This document shows positions 34,335 to 44,466 of a stretch of 64,000 nt of DNA, one piece after another. The notes beneath the pieces are model-generated. The model worked only from the letters and a program-made list of their open reading frames with translations. It did not search any database and was not told where the DNA came from. The stretch's first letter is position 1, and each line of letters opens with the position of its first letter. Both the position numbers and the translations under genes were made by a program. This stretch comes from an uncultured Verrucomicrobia subdivision 3 bacterium (lineage in GTDB: Bacteria; Verrucomicrobiota; Verrucomicrobiia; Limisphaerales; UBA11358), in the NCBI GenBank assembly GCA_903895255.1, contig CAITTG010000109.1, forward strand, positions 1-64,000, written 5' to 3'.

Positions 34335-37300
34335 TCATTGCCGGGTTTTGCGTCGGGTTGCGTCGGCTCCGGCCAGCAGCAGGGGAATCAGGAGCAGGGT
34401 CAGGGCGGTGGCGGTGAGGATGCCGAAGATGACCACGGTGGCAAAGGGGCGTTGCAGTTCCGCGCCCGGGCTGGTCGAGCAGGCCATGGGGAGGAAGCCG
34501 ACGCTGGCGACCAGGGCGGTCATGAGGACGGGGCGCAGCCGGGTTTTGGCGCTTTGCAGGGCGGCGGCAGCCGCGTCCAGGCCTTGGGCGCGGAGCTCGT
34601 TAAAATAGGTCAGGAGCACCAGGCCGTTGAGCAGGCTCAGGCCGCCCAGGGTGACAAAGCCGATGGCGGCGGGGAGCGTCAATGGCAGGTCGCGCAGCCA
34701 CAAACCATAGACGCCACCAACCAGGGCAAAGAGCAGGCCCAGGGCGACCAGGGCGGTTTGCCGGCCGTTTTGCAGCGCGGTGTAAATGAGCGCCAGACTG
34801 AGCAGCAGGACGAGACCGCTGGCGAGGGCGAGTCGCCGGCTGCCGGATTGCCAGTTTTTATAAGCGCCACTGAATTCCAGCCGGTAACCCTCGGGGATCT
34901 TCACTTGCTGGTCCACGGCGACGCGGGCGCGGGCCACAAAGCCGACGACGTCCGGGCTGTTCACAGTGACCATGATGGCCACGCGGCGGCGGGCCTGTTC
35001 GCGGGTGATGGCGGCGACGGCGTTGGTCCGGTTGGTCCAGCTCCCGACGTCTTTCAACGTGGCCACGAAGGAGCTGTCGGCACTGCGAACGGGCAGCAGA
35101 TCCAGGGTTGCGGGATTGGTGCGGGCGGACTCGGCGATGCGCACGGCAATGGGGTAGAAGACCTCACCCTCATCCACGCGGCCGACGTCGCGGCCCGCCA
35201 GCCCGATGGAGACGGCGTTGTTGATGACATCGCCGGCGATCATGAAACGCACGGCGGGGATGGGGTCCGGCGTGAATTCCTGCAACGTGGTGCGACCCGG
35301 CTGGTCGATGACCACCTCGCCGGCCGCGGGCATTTTACGCACGATGTCCGCGACCTCGCCGGCCAGGCGGTCGAGTTCATCATAATCGGGACCGTAGATT
35401 TTAATGGCCAGGTCGGTGCGGATGCCTTCGAGCAATTCATCGAACCGCACGGCGATGGGCTGGTTGAGTTCCAGTTCCTGACCGGGCACCTGGGTGTTGA
35501 TTACGGACTTGATGATGTCGCCGAGTTCGGCCTTGGTCACGCGCTGGCCATTGATTTGCCGCCATTCCGAGGGGGGGCGCAGACTGAGGTAGATGTCATT
35601 TTGGTTGGCCCCTTGCGGGTCGGTGGCGATCTCGGACATGCCGATGCGGGAGTAAACATCCCTGACTTCGGGGACGGCGGCGCGAATGGCGCGCTCGGTT
35701 TGCTCCTCCATCGCCACGGATTTAGCGAGGCTGAGGCCGGGGGCTTTTTGCACTTCGACGACCAGCCAGCCTTCGTCGAGGTAGGGGAGGAAATTTGCGC
35801 CCAACCGGGTGGACAGGGCCGCCGCTCCGCCCGCCAGTAACAGGGCCAGGGCGAGAATCAACCAGCGGCGCTGGCGGCAGGCGAGAAAGAGTTTTTCGTA
35901 AACGGAACGCAGCCGTTCCAGAAACCGGGGTTCCTGCAAGGAGCTACCGGCGCGCAAGCCCAGTGCGCACAGGGCGGGCACAAGCGTGATGGTGAGGGTC
36001 AGCGAGCTTAACAGGATCAGCGTCACGGACTCGGCCAGCGGGCGGAACATGCGGCCCTCGACGCCGCCGAGGGTGAGGATGGGCACGTATGCGCCAATGA
36101 TGACCAGCATCCCCACCAGCATGGGTTTGCGCACCTGGCAGCAGGCCGCAATGATGGTGTTCAACCGGGCGGCCGGGGTGGCGGGCGATGGCTGACTGGC
36201 GAGAGCCGCCAGTTGGCGGGTGACATTTTCCACCATCACGATGGTGTCGTCCACCACCACGCCGAAATCAATGGCACCGAGGGTGAGCAGGCTGCCCATG
36301 ATGCCGCAGGTAGCCATGCCGCCAAGGCCGAGGCCGAAGGCCAGCAGCAGGAGGCTGGCGACAATCAAGGCCGCCCGCCAACTCCGCAGAAACAGGAGGA
36401 GGATGGCGATGACCAGACCGGCCGCCAGGGTGAGATTGTGACCCATGGTGTCGATGACGCCATCCACCAGTTCGGCACGGTCATAGAGCGGGCGCAATTC
36501 CATGTCGGCGGGAAGCTGGCTTTGCGCCTCGGCGAGGGCGGCGCGAAAGGACCTGGCCACAGCGCGGGCGTTTTCGCCCGAGAGCATCATGGCCGTACCG
36601 AGCACGGCCTCCTCGCCATTCAGGGTGGCGGCGCCGAGACGGATTTTGGAGCCCAGGGTGATGTTGGCGATGGTGCTGAGCGGCTGGGCGCGCAACACCC
36701 AGGGGAGTTTGATGCAGACATTCGCCAGTTGGTTGCTGGTTTGGGCGCGGGAGCGCGAGCGGATGATGAACTGGTTGCCGTCGCGCTCCACCAGCGCGCC
36801 GCCGCCGACGGCGACATCGCGTTCCACGAGGGTGGCGACGTCGTTCAGGTCGAAGCCGATTTCGGGCAGTTTGAGCGGGTCCACTTCGACGACCATTTCC
36901 TGATCGAAGCCGCCCGTGGTGTTCACGTCGGCCACGCCCTTGACGGATTTGAGGCAGGGCTTGACGACGAACTCCTGCATGAGTTTCAACCGTCGCAGGC
37001 CCAACTCGCCGGCGTTGGTGCCGGTGGCGCAGTTGGTCCGGTAGGCCAGCGCATAAGTGAAGACTTCGCCGAGGCCCGAACTGGGCGGGGCCAGTTTGGG
37101 GGCGAGGCCTTTGGGTATTTTATCCACCGCCTGGGTGAGCCGCTCGGACACCAGTTGGCGGGCTTGGTAGAGGTCCGCGCCATCGGAAAAAATCAGACTG
37201 ACTTGGGACACGCCGAACCGGGTGAGGGAGCGGACCTGCGCCAAACCGGGCAGACCGAACATTTCGAGTTCGATGGGGCGGGTGACGGAGGTTTCGATTT

Positions 37301-37532
37301 CCTCCGGGGACAAATTGGGCACGGGCGTGAGGACCTGCACCTGCAACGTGCTGATATCGGGGGTGACATCCAACGACAGATGGGCGGCGGACCAGACGCC
37401 CCAGACCACGATCGCCACCGCCACCAAGAGGGCGGCGGAACGGTGGCGCACTGACCGTTCGATGATCGCGCGCAGGAGGCGGTCGACATCACCCGGCGTT
37501 GCGACGGGTTGTTTTTCCAAGGTTTGGTTCAC
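34335..37532 (-). CDS. RND-family efflux pump inner-membrane protein (CzcA/CusA-like)
   Basis: About 1065 residues from GTG 37532; the frame is open to TTG 37589 and the start is uncertain. Two repeats of a large periplasmic loop and twelve membrane helices fit the heavy-metal efflux RND class. DVTPDISTLQVQVLTPVPNLSPEEIE begins the porter region, and AIDFGVVVDDTIVMVENV is the proton-relay helix 4. Such pumps work with a membrane-fusion and an outer-membrane protein; neither is adjacent here. It follows the RsbU-like phosphatase gene on the same strand. Metal specificity cannot be read. Confidence 0.9.
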   Translation of the reverse strand: MNQTLEKQPVATPGDVDRLLRAIIERSVRHRSAALLVAVAIVVWGVWSAAHLSLDVTPDISTLQVQVLTPVPNLSPEEIETSVTRPIELEMFGLPGLAQVRSLTRFGVSQVSLIFSDGADLYQARQLVSERLTQAVDKIPKGLAPKLAPPSSGLGEVFTYALAYRTNCATGTNAGELGLRRLKLMQEFVVKPCLKSVKGVADVNTTGGFDQEMVVEVDPLKLPEIGFDLNDVATLVERDVAVGGGALVERDGNQFIIRSRSRAQTSNQLANVCIKLPWVLRAQPLSTIANITLGSKIRLGAATLNGEEAVLGTAMMLSGENARAVARSFRAALAEAQSQLPADMELRPLYDRAELVDGVIDTMGHNLTLAAGLVIAILLLFLRSWRAALIVASLLLLAFGLGLGGMATCGIMGSLLTLGAIDFGVVVDDTIVMVENVTRQLAALASQPSPATPAARLNTIIAACCQVRKPMLVGMLVIIGAYVPILTLGGVEGRMFRPLAESVTLILLSSLTLTITLVPALCALGLRAGSSLQEPRFLERLRSVYEKLFLACRQRRWLILALALLLAGGAAALSTRLGANFLPYLDEGWLVVEVQKAPGLSLAKSVAMEEQTERAIRAAVPEVRDVYSRIGMSEIATDPQGANQNDIYLSLRPPSEWRQINGQRVTKAELGDIIKSVINTQVPGQELELNQPIAVRFDELLEGIRTDLAIKIYGPDYDELDRLAGEVADIVRKMPAAGEVVIDQPGRTTLQEFTPDPIPAVRFMIAGDVINNAVSIGLAGRDVGRVDEGEVFYPIAVRIAESARTNPATLDLLPVRSADSSFVATLKDVGSWTNRTNAVAAITREQARRRVAIMVTVNSPDVVGFVARARVAVDQQVKIPEGYRLEFSGAYKNWQSGSRRLALASGLVLLLSLALIYTALQNGRQTALVALGLLFALVGGVYGLWLRDLPLTLPAAIGFVTLGGLSLLNGLVLLTYFNELRAQGLDAAAAALQSAKTRLRPVLMTALVASVGFLPMACSTSPGAELQRPFATVVIFGILTATALTLLLIPLLLAGADATRRKTRQ

Positions 37533-37610
37533 ACGGCCCAAGGTTGGTTGGGCAAGCCCATGGGACCACACAAGGGGCCGGTGTGACAACTGGAATTGCG
37601 AGGGAGAGCG

Positions 37611-38930
37611 CTATGAGGGCACCGTTACTTGGGAGTCCAGCGGGGCGAGGCTGCCTTCGCCGGGCTGGGCGAGGCGATTGATTTTGAGGCCGACGAAACA
37701 GACATCGTCGGCAAACTGATGATCCTCGGCAAAGGCCAGCGATCCGGCAAGGATGGCGTCCATCGTGGGTTGCAACCCATCGTGGCGGCGTTTTAAGAGT
37801 TCCTCGGCGAGCCGCCGCTCGCCGAATTCCTCGCCCTGGGCGTTGAAGAGTTCCACGAGGCCATCGGTGAAAAAGAACAGGGAATCTTGCGGGGCCAGCG
37901 TGGCTTCCGCAGTGCCGTAACGGGAACCTTCAAACAAACCCAGGGCGGCGCCCCGCACCTTGGCCGGACACGCCAGCGGTTGGGCGGTGCCGAGGGCTGG
38001 CCGCAGCCAGACCGGTTCAGGATGGCCGGCCTTGGCGTAACGGATCAGTCCCGTGTTCACGTCCAAAATCAGGAAGAATCCGGTGGCGTAAATGAGTTCG
38101 CCGGTGGATTTCAGAATCGCCTTGAGCTCGGTGTTTACCCGCGTGAGCAGCTCGCCGGGATTATCGCCCCAATGGCCGAGTTCCTGGACCAGGGTGCGCA
38201 ACATGGCGGTCACGAACGCCGAGCGCACGCCGTGCCCCATGACATCGCAGATGAAAATGCCCACGCGATTCGGGGGCAGGGGAAACACATGGAAAAAATC
38301 GCCGCTCACGGTGCCGGACGCCTGGTAGCGATGATAAAATTGCAAACAGCCAGATTCGGCCGTGGCACCAGCGGGAAACTGGGGGTATTGCTGCGGCAGC
38401 AGGGCCTGCTGGATTTCGCTGGCCATCCGCAGATCATTTTCCATTTCCTGATTGCGGTGGTTGAGCTCCTTTTGGTTGGCCTCCAACTCCTGAATGTTTT
38501 GTTGCAGCAAGGTATGCTGCAGGCGCACCAGGGTGCGGGAAAAAATCAGGCCGAGGAAACGGCCGGCGGCATCGACGAGCAGGACGTCGTCGAAAAAGTA
38601 GTCATCCGGGCGGGTGAAGACCTTTTTGAGCACATCCGCCAGGGAATCGCCCACGGTGATTTGCGTGGCGGCGGGCACCATCATTTCGCGCACGGCCCGG
38701 CGGGAATACATGGCAAACCCGAAACGCGCGCCCAGCACCATGCCCACCTGGCGGCGGGCGCACAGGCCAATGAGCTTTTCACCCTCCAGCACGGCCATAT
38801 ATTCCTGCTGATGCTGGGCAAACCGCCGGTGGACGTCTTCCAGCGCGTCCTTGGCCTGAACGCATTCCTGATGCCCGATCATCGGGAGGAAATCGGTCAC
38901 ACCGCTGGCGTTGCCATGGGCTGGATTCAC
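37611..38930 (-). CDS. CBS-domain / SpoIIE-type PP2C phosphatase (RsbU-like)
   Basis: 439 residues. Residues about 25-155 contain a CBS-like pair (VREMMVPAATQITVGDSLADVLKKVF, DVLLVDAAGRFLGLI). A coiled coil follows (QELEANQKELNHRNQEMEND). Residues about 190-425 are the metal-dependent PP2C domain with SGDFFHVFPLPPNRVGIFICDVMGHGVRSA and TGFFLILDVNTG, and end FADDVCFVGLK. It likely dephosphorylates an anti-anti-sigma factor or similar signalling protein; no partner gene is present. GTG start 38930. The RND gene follows 78 bp downstream. Confidence 0.9.
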   Translation of the reverse strand: MNPAHGNASGVTDFLPMIGHQECVQAKDALEDVHRRFAQHQQEYMAVLEGEKLIGLCARRQVGMVLGARFGFAMYSRRAVREMMVPAATQITVGDSLADVLKKVFTRPDDYFFDDVLLVDAAGRFLGLIFSRTLVRLQHTLLQQNIQELEANQKELNHRNQEMENDLRMASEIQQALLPQQYPQFPAGATAESGCLQFYHRYQASGTVSGDFFHVFPLPPNRVGIFICDVMGHGVRSAFVTAMLRTLVQELGHWGDNPGELLTRVNTELKAILKSTGELIYATGFFLILDVNTGLIRYAKAGHPEPVWLRPALGTAQPLACPAKVRGAALGLFEGSRYGTAEATLAPQDSLFFFTDGLVELFNAQGEEFGERRLAEELLKRRHDGLQPTMDAILAGSLAFAEDHQFADDVCFVGLKINRLAQPGEGSLAPLDSQVTVPS

Positions 38931-39061
38931 GTTGTTACTCTACACGGCCTTTTTGGAAAATTCAATTCACGCGGGTTTTGTCACCCGAATGTAACCCGGT
39001 GGGCGCGGGGAAATGGGCAAAAAAGGCGCGGGCATTGGCAATGGGCGGGTGGAATTCTTCG

Positions 39062-39089
39062 TTGACGCACCGGGTTTCCCCGCTAGTAT
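39062..39089 (+). promoter_or_regulatory. Candidate gap promoter
   Basis: TTGACG (39062-39067), 16-bp spacer, TAGTAT (39084-39089). The ATG is 48 bp beyond. Confidence 0.55.
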
Positions 39090-39092
39090 TAG

Positions 39093-40202
<1,110 letters not shown>

Positions 40203-40221
40203 TTTAAGGCATTGATTTCAC

Positions 40222-40250
40222 AGGCGATCCGGCAACGGATCGCCTTTTTT
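40222..40250 (+). terminator. Terminator of gap
   Basis: AGGCGATCCG (40222-40231), loop GCAA, CGGATCGCCT (40236-40245), then a T-run. Perfect 10-bp stem. Confidence 0.93.
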
Positions 40251-40325
40251 CATTGCCCGGCCAGTCCGGTTGGTTTGGCCTGTTGGGAGGCAATGCTGCC
40301 GCCAGTAAACGGTGGCAACGCTGAT

Positions 40326-40880
40326 TTATGCCGGTGTCTGGGGCACGGCTTTGATGACCTGTTGCCGCTCCAACTTGCGCAACTTGGGCGCGATGACCAC
40401 CTGGCAATACGGAGCGCCGCCGTTTTCCTCGTAGTATTCCTGATGATCATCCTCGGCCGGGTAAAATTTCTTCAGGGGTACGATTTCCGTGACAATCGGA
40501 TTCTGAAATGCCGCTTGGGCGGTCCGCTTGGATTGCTCGGCAATGGCCTGCTGCTCCGGATTATGATACAGGATGATGGACCGATATTGAGTGCCGGCAT
40601 CGGCCCCCTGGCGATTCAACGTTGTGGGGTCATGGGCCTGCCAGAAGACCTCCAGCAATCGGGCATAAGAAATTTTAGCAGGATCAAACTCGATGCGGGT
40701 TACCTCGGCATGGCCGGTGGTCCCGGTGCAGATGGCGTGGTAACGGGGGTTTTCGGTGTGTCCGCCAGCGTAGCCGCTGACCACGGATTCCACCCCGGGC
40801 AACCGGCGAAAAACCGCTTCAATGCACCAGAAACAGCCGCCGCCCAAATCGGCGATTTCCAAACGTGGCGTGGTACTCAT
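40326..40880 (-). CDS. msrA: Peptide methionine sulfoxide reductase A
   Basis: Repairs methionine-S-sulfoxide in proteins. 184 residues from ATG 40880 (MSTTPRLEIADLGGGCFWC); the longer frame to 41015 is inside yacG. The catalytic Cys is in GGCFWCIEAVFRRLPGV; GYAGGHTENPRY and the resolving region near QEYYEENGGAPYC are present. Last gene of the Tsp-secreted protein-yacG-msrA operon, 13 bp after yacG. Confidence 0.95.
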   Translation of the reverse strand: MSTTPRLEIADLGGGCFWCIEAVFRRLPGVESVVSGYAGGHTENPRYHAICTGTTGHAEVTRIEFDPAKISYARLLEVFWQAHDPTTLNRQGADAGTQYRSIILYHNPEQQAIAEQSKRTAQAAFQNPIVTEIVPLKKFYPAEDDHQEYYEENGGAPYCQVVIAPKLRKLERQQVIKAVPQTPA

Positions 40881-40893
40881 GAGTTCAGTGAAA

Positions 40894-41130
40894 TTAATCC
40901 GTCTCGGGCACGTCCAACTGCCCTCCCGGCGGCAGGCTGGCGTATTTTTCGAGGTGTTCGGGGCGCAATGGTTCGGAGATTTTTTGTTCCTCGTTAAACC
41001 ATTTGCCCAAGTCAATCAACCGGCAGCGCCGGGAGCAAAAGGGTCCATAGTCCCCGGCGAACCAGTCGCCGGTTTTTTGGCACACGGGACATTTGATGGC
41101 CGTGGGGACGTTATTTGGTTTCTTTAGCAA
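40894..41130 (-). CDS. yacG: DNA gyrase inhibitor / zinc-binding YacG
   Basis: A 78-residue zinc protein with two CxxC-type pairs: CPVCQKTGDWF and PFCSRRCRLIDLGKWFNEE, the characteristic YacG pattern. YacG from E. coli binds GyrB. No ATG exists; TTG at 41130 is the only reasonable start I see and it overlaps the 3' end of the upstream gene by 20 bp. The open frame to 41208 has no family similarity upstream. Confidence 0.8.
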   Translation of the reverse strand: MLKKPNNVPTAIKCPVCQKTGDWFAGDYGPFCSRRCRLIDLGKWFNEEQKISEPLRPEHLEKYASLPPGGQLDVPETD

Positions 41131-41680
41131 GGCGTTTAAGATCGTCCAGCAAGTCTTCGGTGGCCGAATAGGGCGCGCCACCGTCCTGCAGGATTTTTTC
41201 CAGATCATCGGAGATCATTTGAAACTGGGCGGGGGTGAGGTGCGCGCCATTGGCCGAGGCGTGCAGATACTGGGCGATTTTTTGAAAATGACTGCGCAGG
41301 GCGGGCTTGTCCTGCACGGCGGCGGCTAAATCGCTGATGACTTTGGCCAGGGTTTCGGGCGAGGGCTTGGTGCCGGTGGAGGCGGCCGTGAGGTCGTTCG
41401 TCAGGGACTCGCTGGGGACGGTGTTGGTGCAAAGGTAATTCAAATCTGCTTTTAAATGGGCGATGTTTTGCAGGGTGGCGGTCAGGGCCGGGTCGGTTGG
41501 TTGCGTATATTGAACCGGCGGCGAGGGGACTTCCAGCGGATGAATATCGGTATCAGCATTGGCGGCGTTTTCGGTCTTGGTCACTGCCTTGTGCGCGAGG
41601 TTGACAGCGGCGCCGTAGTTTTGGGCCTGGGTGGCCAGAGCCAAACCCAGCAGGCCACTTAACATCATCGCGGTTTTCAT
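41111..41680 (-). CDS. Hypothetical secreted protein, Tsp operon
   Basis: 189 residues with a signal peptide (MKTAMMLSGLLGLALATQAQ). The mature part is Ala/Thr/Gln-rich, helical, with a Pro-rich linker near residue 52 (VPSPPVQYTQPTDPA). I do not recognise it. It starts 8 bp after the Tsp-like protease and overlaps yacG, so it belongs to that operon and may be a partner or substrate of the protease. Confidence 0.7.
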   Translation of the reverse strand: MKTAMMLSGLLGLALATQAQNYGAAVNLAHKAVTKTENAANADTDIHPLEVPSPPVQYTQPTDPALTATLQNIAHLKADLNYLCTNTVPSESLTNDLTAASTGTKPSPETLAKVISDLAAAVQDKPALRSHFQKIAQYLHASANGAHLTPAQFQMISDDLEKILQDGGAPYSATEDLLDDLKRLAKETK

Positions 41681-41688
41681 AAACGCAT

Positions 41689-44139
41689 TTAGTTTTTACT
41701 GACTGTCCCGGAAGCAAGCAGGGAGATGTAATCCTGGAGGATGCTGCCGGTTTCGAGCAACAGGGGGTCGAGGTCCGGTTGCTTTCTTTGGGTGATGGTC
41801 CTGGTCTCAAAGATGCCTTGATTGGTGGTGTCCTTGGGCAGGGCATTGGTAACCAGGAAGGTGTCCAAGGCTTCGGCCGTGCCGCTCTCGGCGGTGGCCT
41901 GGTTGGTGAAATAGGAGGCGAGTGCGGGTTCAAATTCATAGCGCACAATCGCCTGATGGTTGGTGGTGAAGTCGGTGATCAGGTTGGTTTCCAGCATGCC
42001 GGGATAATAGACCGGGGCGGGCAGGCCGGGCAGATCGGCGTCCGCCAGACTGATGTCATAGACGGTCACGTTCACAGGGGGGCGTTTGGCCCGCTCTTCA
42101 TCGCGCTGTTTCTGCCGCGCCTCGTTGGTTTGGCGCTCGGCGATGGCCTCGCGTTCGTTCAGGGTAATGCTCTTGTCGGCCTGGAGTTTTTTCAACTGGT
42201 CAATGTCCTGGAGAATGTAAGCGAATTCCTGGTTGGTGGCCACGCGGGCGGCGGAAAGCTTGGCCAGCTCGGGAACATATTGCTGGGCCATGTTGAACTT
42301 CGTGTAGTTCGCGCTGGCAATGGTGTCATAGGGCAGGGGATTGTCCAGGGTGGCCTCACTTTCAATATCCGTGCGGTGATCCAGGGCGTCGGGCAGCACG
42401 ATGTCCGACATGACGCCCTTGAACTGGGTGGTGGAACCGTTGATGCGGTAGAATTTGCGAATGGTGACTTTGACTTCGCCGGGATCGTTCGTGGCCGTGG
42501 GGGTGGCCGGCCAGACGAACGGACGGAGCTGATTGAGGCTCTGCACCGTGCCTTTGCCGAAGCTGGAGGAGTCGCCCACAATCACCGCCCGGTCATAATC
42601 CTGGAGGGCCGCCGCGGCGATTTCCGAGGCCGAGGCGCTGAAGCGATTGATCATGACCACGAGCGGACCGCTGTAAAGGATGCTCGGGTCGTTGTCAGAA
42701 TCCACATTAATTGGACCTTCCGGAGAACGGGCCTGAACCACGGGGCCATCCTTGATGAACAATCCGGTTAGCTTGACGGCTTCTTCCAGGGAGCCTCCGG
42801 GGTTGTTGCGGAGATCCAGGATGATGCCGTCCACTTTTTCGGCTTTGAGCTTGGTGACCAGTTTGGCCACGTCAACAGAGGTGTAGCGGGGGGTGGCCCG
42901 CCCATTGGCATCGCCTACCGGGGCGTAAAATGAGGGCAAATCAATCACGCCAAGCCGGCTGGTGCCACCCTTGCCATCGGGCATTTCAATCAATTTGGCC
43001 TTGGCCTGCTGGTCTTCGAGTTTGATTTCGTCGCGCACCAGGGAAATCACCCTGCGGGCGGCCCGGTCCTCGGCGGGACTGATGGTGAGGCGCACCTCGG
43101 TGCCCTTGGTACCGCGAATCAGTTGCACCACCTTGCCAAGTTCCATGTCCACCACGCTCACGGCGGGGCCACTGCCCTGGGCCACCGCCACGATCCGGTC
43201 CTTCTCCTTCAGTTTTTTGCTCTTGTCGGCCGGTCCGCCGACGATGAGCTTGCTAATGGTGCAATAGCCGTCGTCCTCGGTGAGTTGGGCGCCGATGCCA
43301 AACAGCGACAGGTTCATGTTGATGGAGAAATCCTGCGCGTGCTCGGGGTTGAAGTAATCCGAGTGGGGATCGTAGGCATGGGTCAGTCCGTTGAGGTACG
43401 ATTGCAAGATGTCGGTGCTGTCCCAGTTGGTGTAAATGTGCAGGTTGGCCTGATAATGTTTGATGAGATTGGTGGTGATTACCAGGTAGTTGGATTTGGT
43501 GAGCGTGTTAAGAATGGCGCTGTTGGTGGGGGAAATTTCCAGGCTCAATTTATCCTGTAAATACTCGAACTTGAGGCGTTGCTCCCAGAGATGCTCGGCT
43601 TCGGCCAGGTCTTTGGGATAGGGTTCGTGGCGGCGGTCGATGGCGATGCGGTCATTGTTGTTGAACTTGAAGTGCCCTTTGTCCAGCAAGGCCAGCACGT
43701 AAGCGTCGTGTTGCTGGAGGCGTTGGAGGTAGCGTTGGTAAATCGCAAAGGCGGGGGTGAGGTCGGCCGTGCCCTGGCCGCCGGTCGTTAGTTTATCCAG
43801 ATTGGTGCGAAAAGTGGCGAACTCCGCAAGATCGGATTGGAGGAAATCCTCATGGCGGGGGTCCAGGGAATCAACGTACCCGTCAAAAAACTTTTCAGAG
43901 ATGTCGGTGTCCATGGGCCGCTGGGTATAATGATACGATTCCAGAAACCGCGCGGTGACATAGGCAATGCGCGGGTCGTTTGGCCCGGGGGTGAGGGTGA
44001 GCGTATTGGTGCCAACCGGCACGGCGATGGTGACGGTCGGGGAGGCTTTCTGGCCGGTCGCGCAGCTCGCAATGAAGAAAAAGCCGAGCAACACCACCGG
44101 AGTGGCCAGAATAAAAGTCTTGGTTTTCAAATAACGCAT
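41689..44139 (-). CDS. Carboxy-terminal processing protease (Tsp/Prc-like, S41), lipoprotein
   Basis: 816 residues from ATG 44139. The N-terminus has a lipobox-type signal (VVLLGFFFIASCATG), so it is probably an outer- or inner-membrane lipoprotein facing the periplasm. Residues about 310-400 form a PDZ domain; the S41 domain has LDLRNNPGGSLEEAVKLTG, the catalytic Ser in FSASASEIAAAAL and Lys in FGKGTVQSL. A long C-terminal helical tail follows, as in Prc. It degrades or trims periplasmic proteins. First gene of a four-gene operon. The start at GTG 44151 is an alternative. Confidence 0.92.
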   Translation of the reverse strand: MRYLKTKTFILATPVVLLGFFFIASCATGQKASPTVTIAVPVGTNTLTLTPGPNDPRIAYVTARFLESYHYTQRPMDTDISEKFFDGYVDSLDPRHEDFLQSDLAEFATFRTNLDKLTTGGQGTADLTPAFAIYQRYLQRLQQHDAYVLALLDKGHFKFNNNDRIAIDRRHEPYPKDLAEAEHLWEQRLKFEYLQDKLSLEISPTNSAILNTLTKSNYLVITTNLIKHYQANLHIYTNWDSTDILQSYLNGLTHAYDPHSDYFNPEHAQDFSINMNLSLFGIGAQLTEDDGYCTISKLIVGGPADKSKKLKEKDRIVAVAQGSGPAVSVVDMELGKVVQLIRGTKGTEVRLTISPAEDRAARRVISLVRDEIKLEDQQAKAKLIEMPDGKGGTSRLGVIDLPSFYAPVGDANGRATPRYTSVDVAKLVTKLKAEKVDGIILDLRNNPGGSLEEAVKLTGLFIKDGPVVQARSPEGPINVDSDNDPSILYSGPLVVMINRFSASASEIAAAALQDYDRAVIVGDSSSFGKGTVQSLNQLRPFVWPATPTATNDPGEVKVTIRKFYRINGSTTQFKGVMSDIVLPDALDHRTDIESEATLDNPLPYDTIASANYTKFNMAQQYVPELAKLSAARVATNQEFAYILQDIDQLKKLQADKSITLNEREAIAERQTNEARQKQRDEERAKRPPVNVTVYDISLADADLPGLPAPVYYPGMLETNLITDFTTNHQAIVRYEFEPALASYFTNQATAESGTAEALDTFLVTNALPKDTTNQGIFETRTITQRKQPDLDPLLLETGSILQDYISLLASGTVSKN

Positions 44140-44466
44140 GATAATTGGCACAACTTCGACCTAATATAACCCGTTTCGTTCAGCAAAGGAAACAATTTAC
44201 CGCGGGCGGGCGCGGTTAACGCGAAACTTCAAGATGCCCTTGGGGATAAATCGGCATTTCCGAGCGGGAGGTGCCTCCTTGAGTTATGGGATTATGGAGC
44301 AATTATGATTTAAAGTGTTATCATTAAGGACTATGGATTTAAATCTGGGGCAATTTAGAGGGGCGAGCCTTGCAGCGCCGCCCGCTGGCTTTGGCAGCAA
44401 GATGATGACCGCCCGCGCCTTGACTTCTCCCGGCTGCCTGCCGAACATGCCTGCGCAGTTCAACTT
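44140..44466. other. Divergent promoter region of the Tsp-like gene and lepB
   Basis: 327 bp, AT-rich in the middle (44281-44360). It must hold both promoters. No gene or clear hairpin is seen. Promoter boxes could not be assigned with confidence. Confidence 0.5.
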
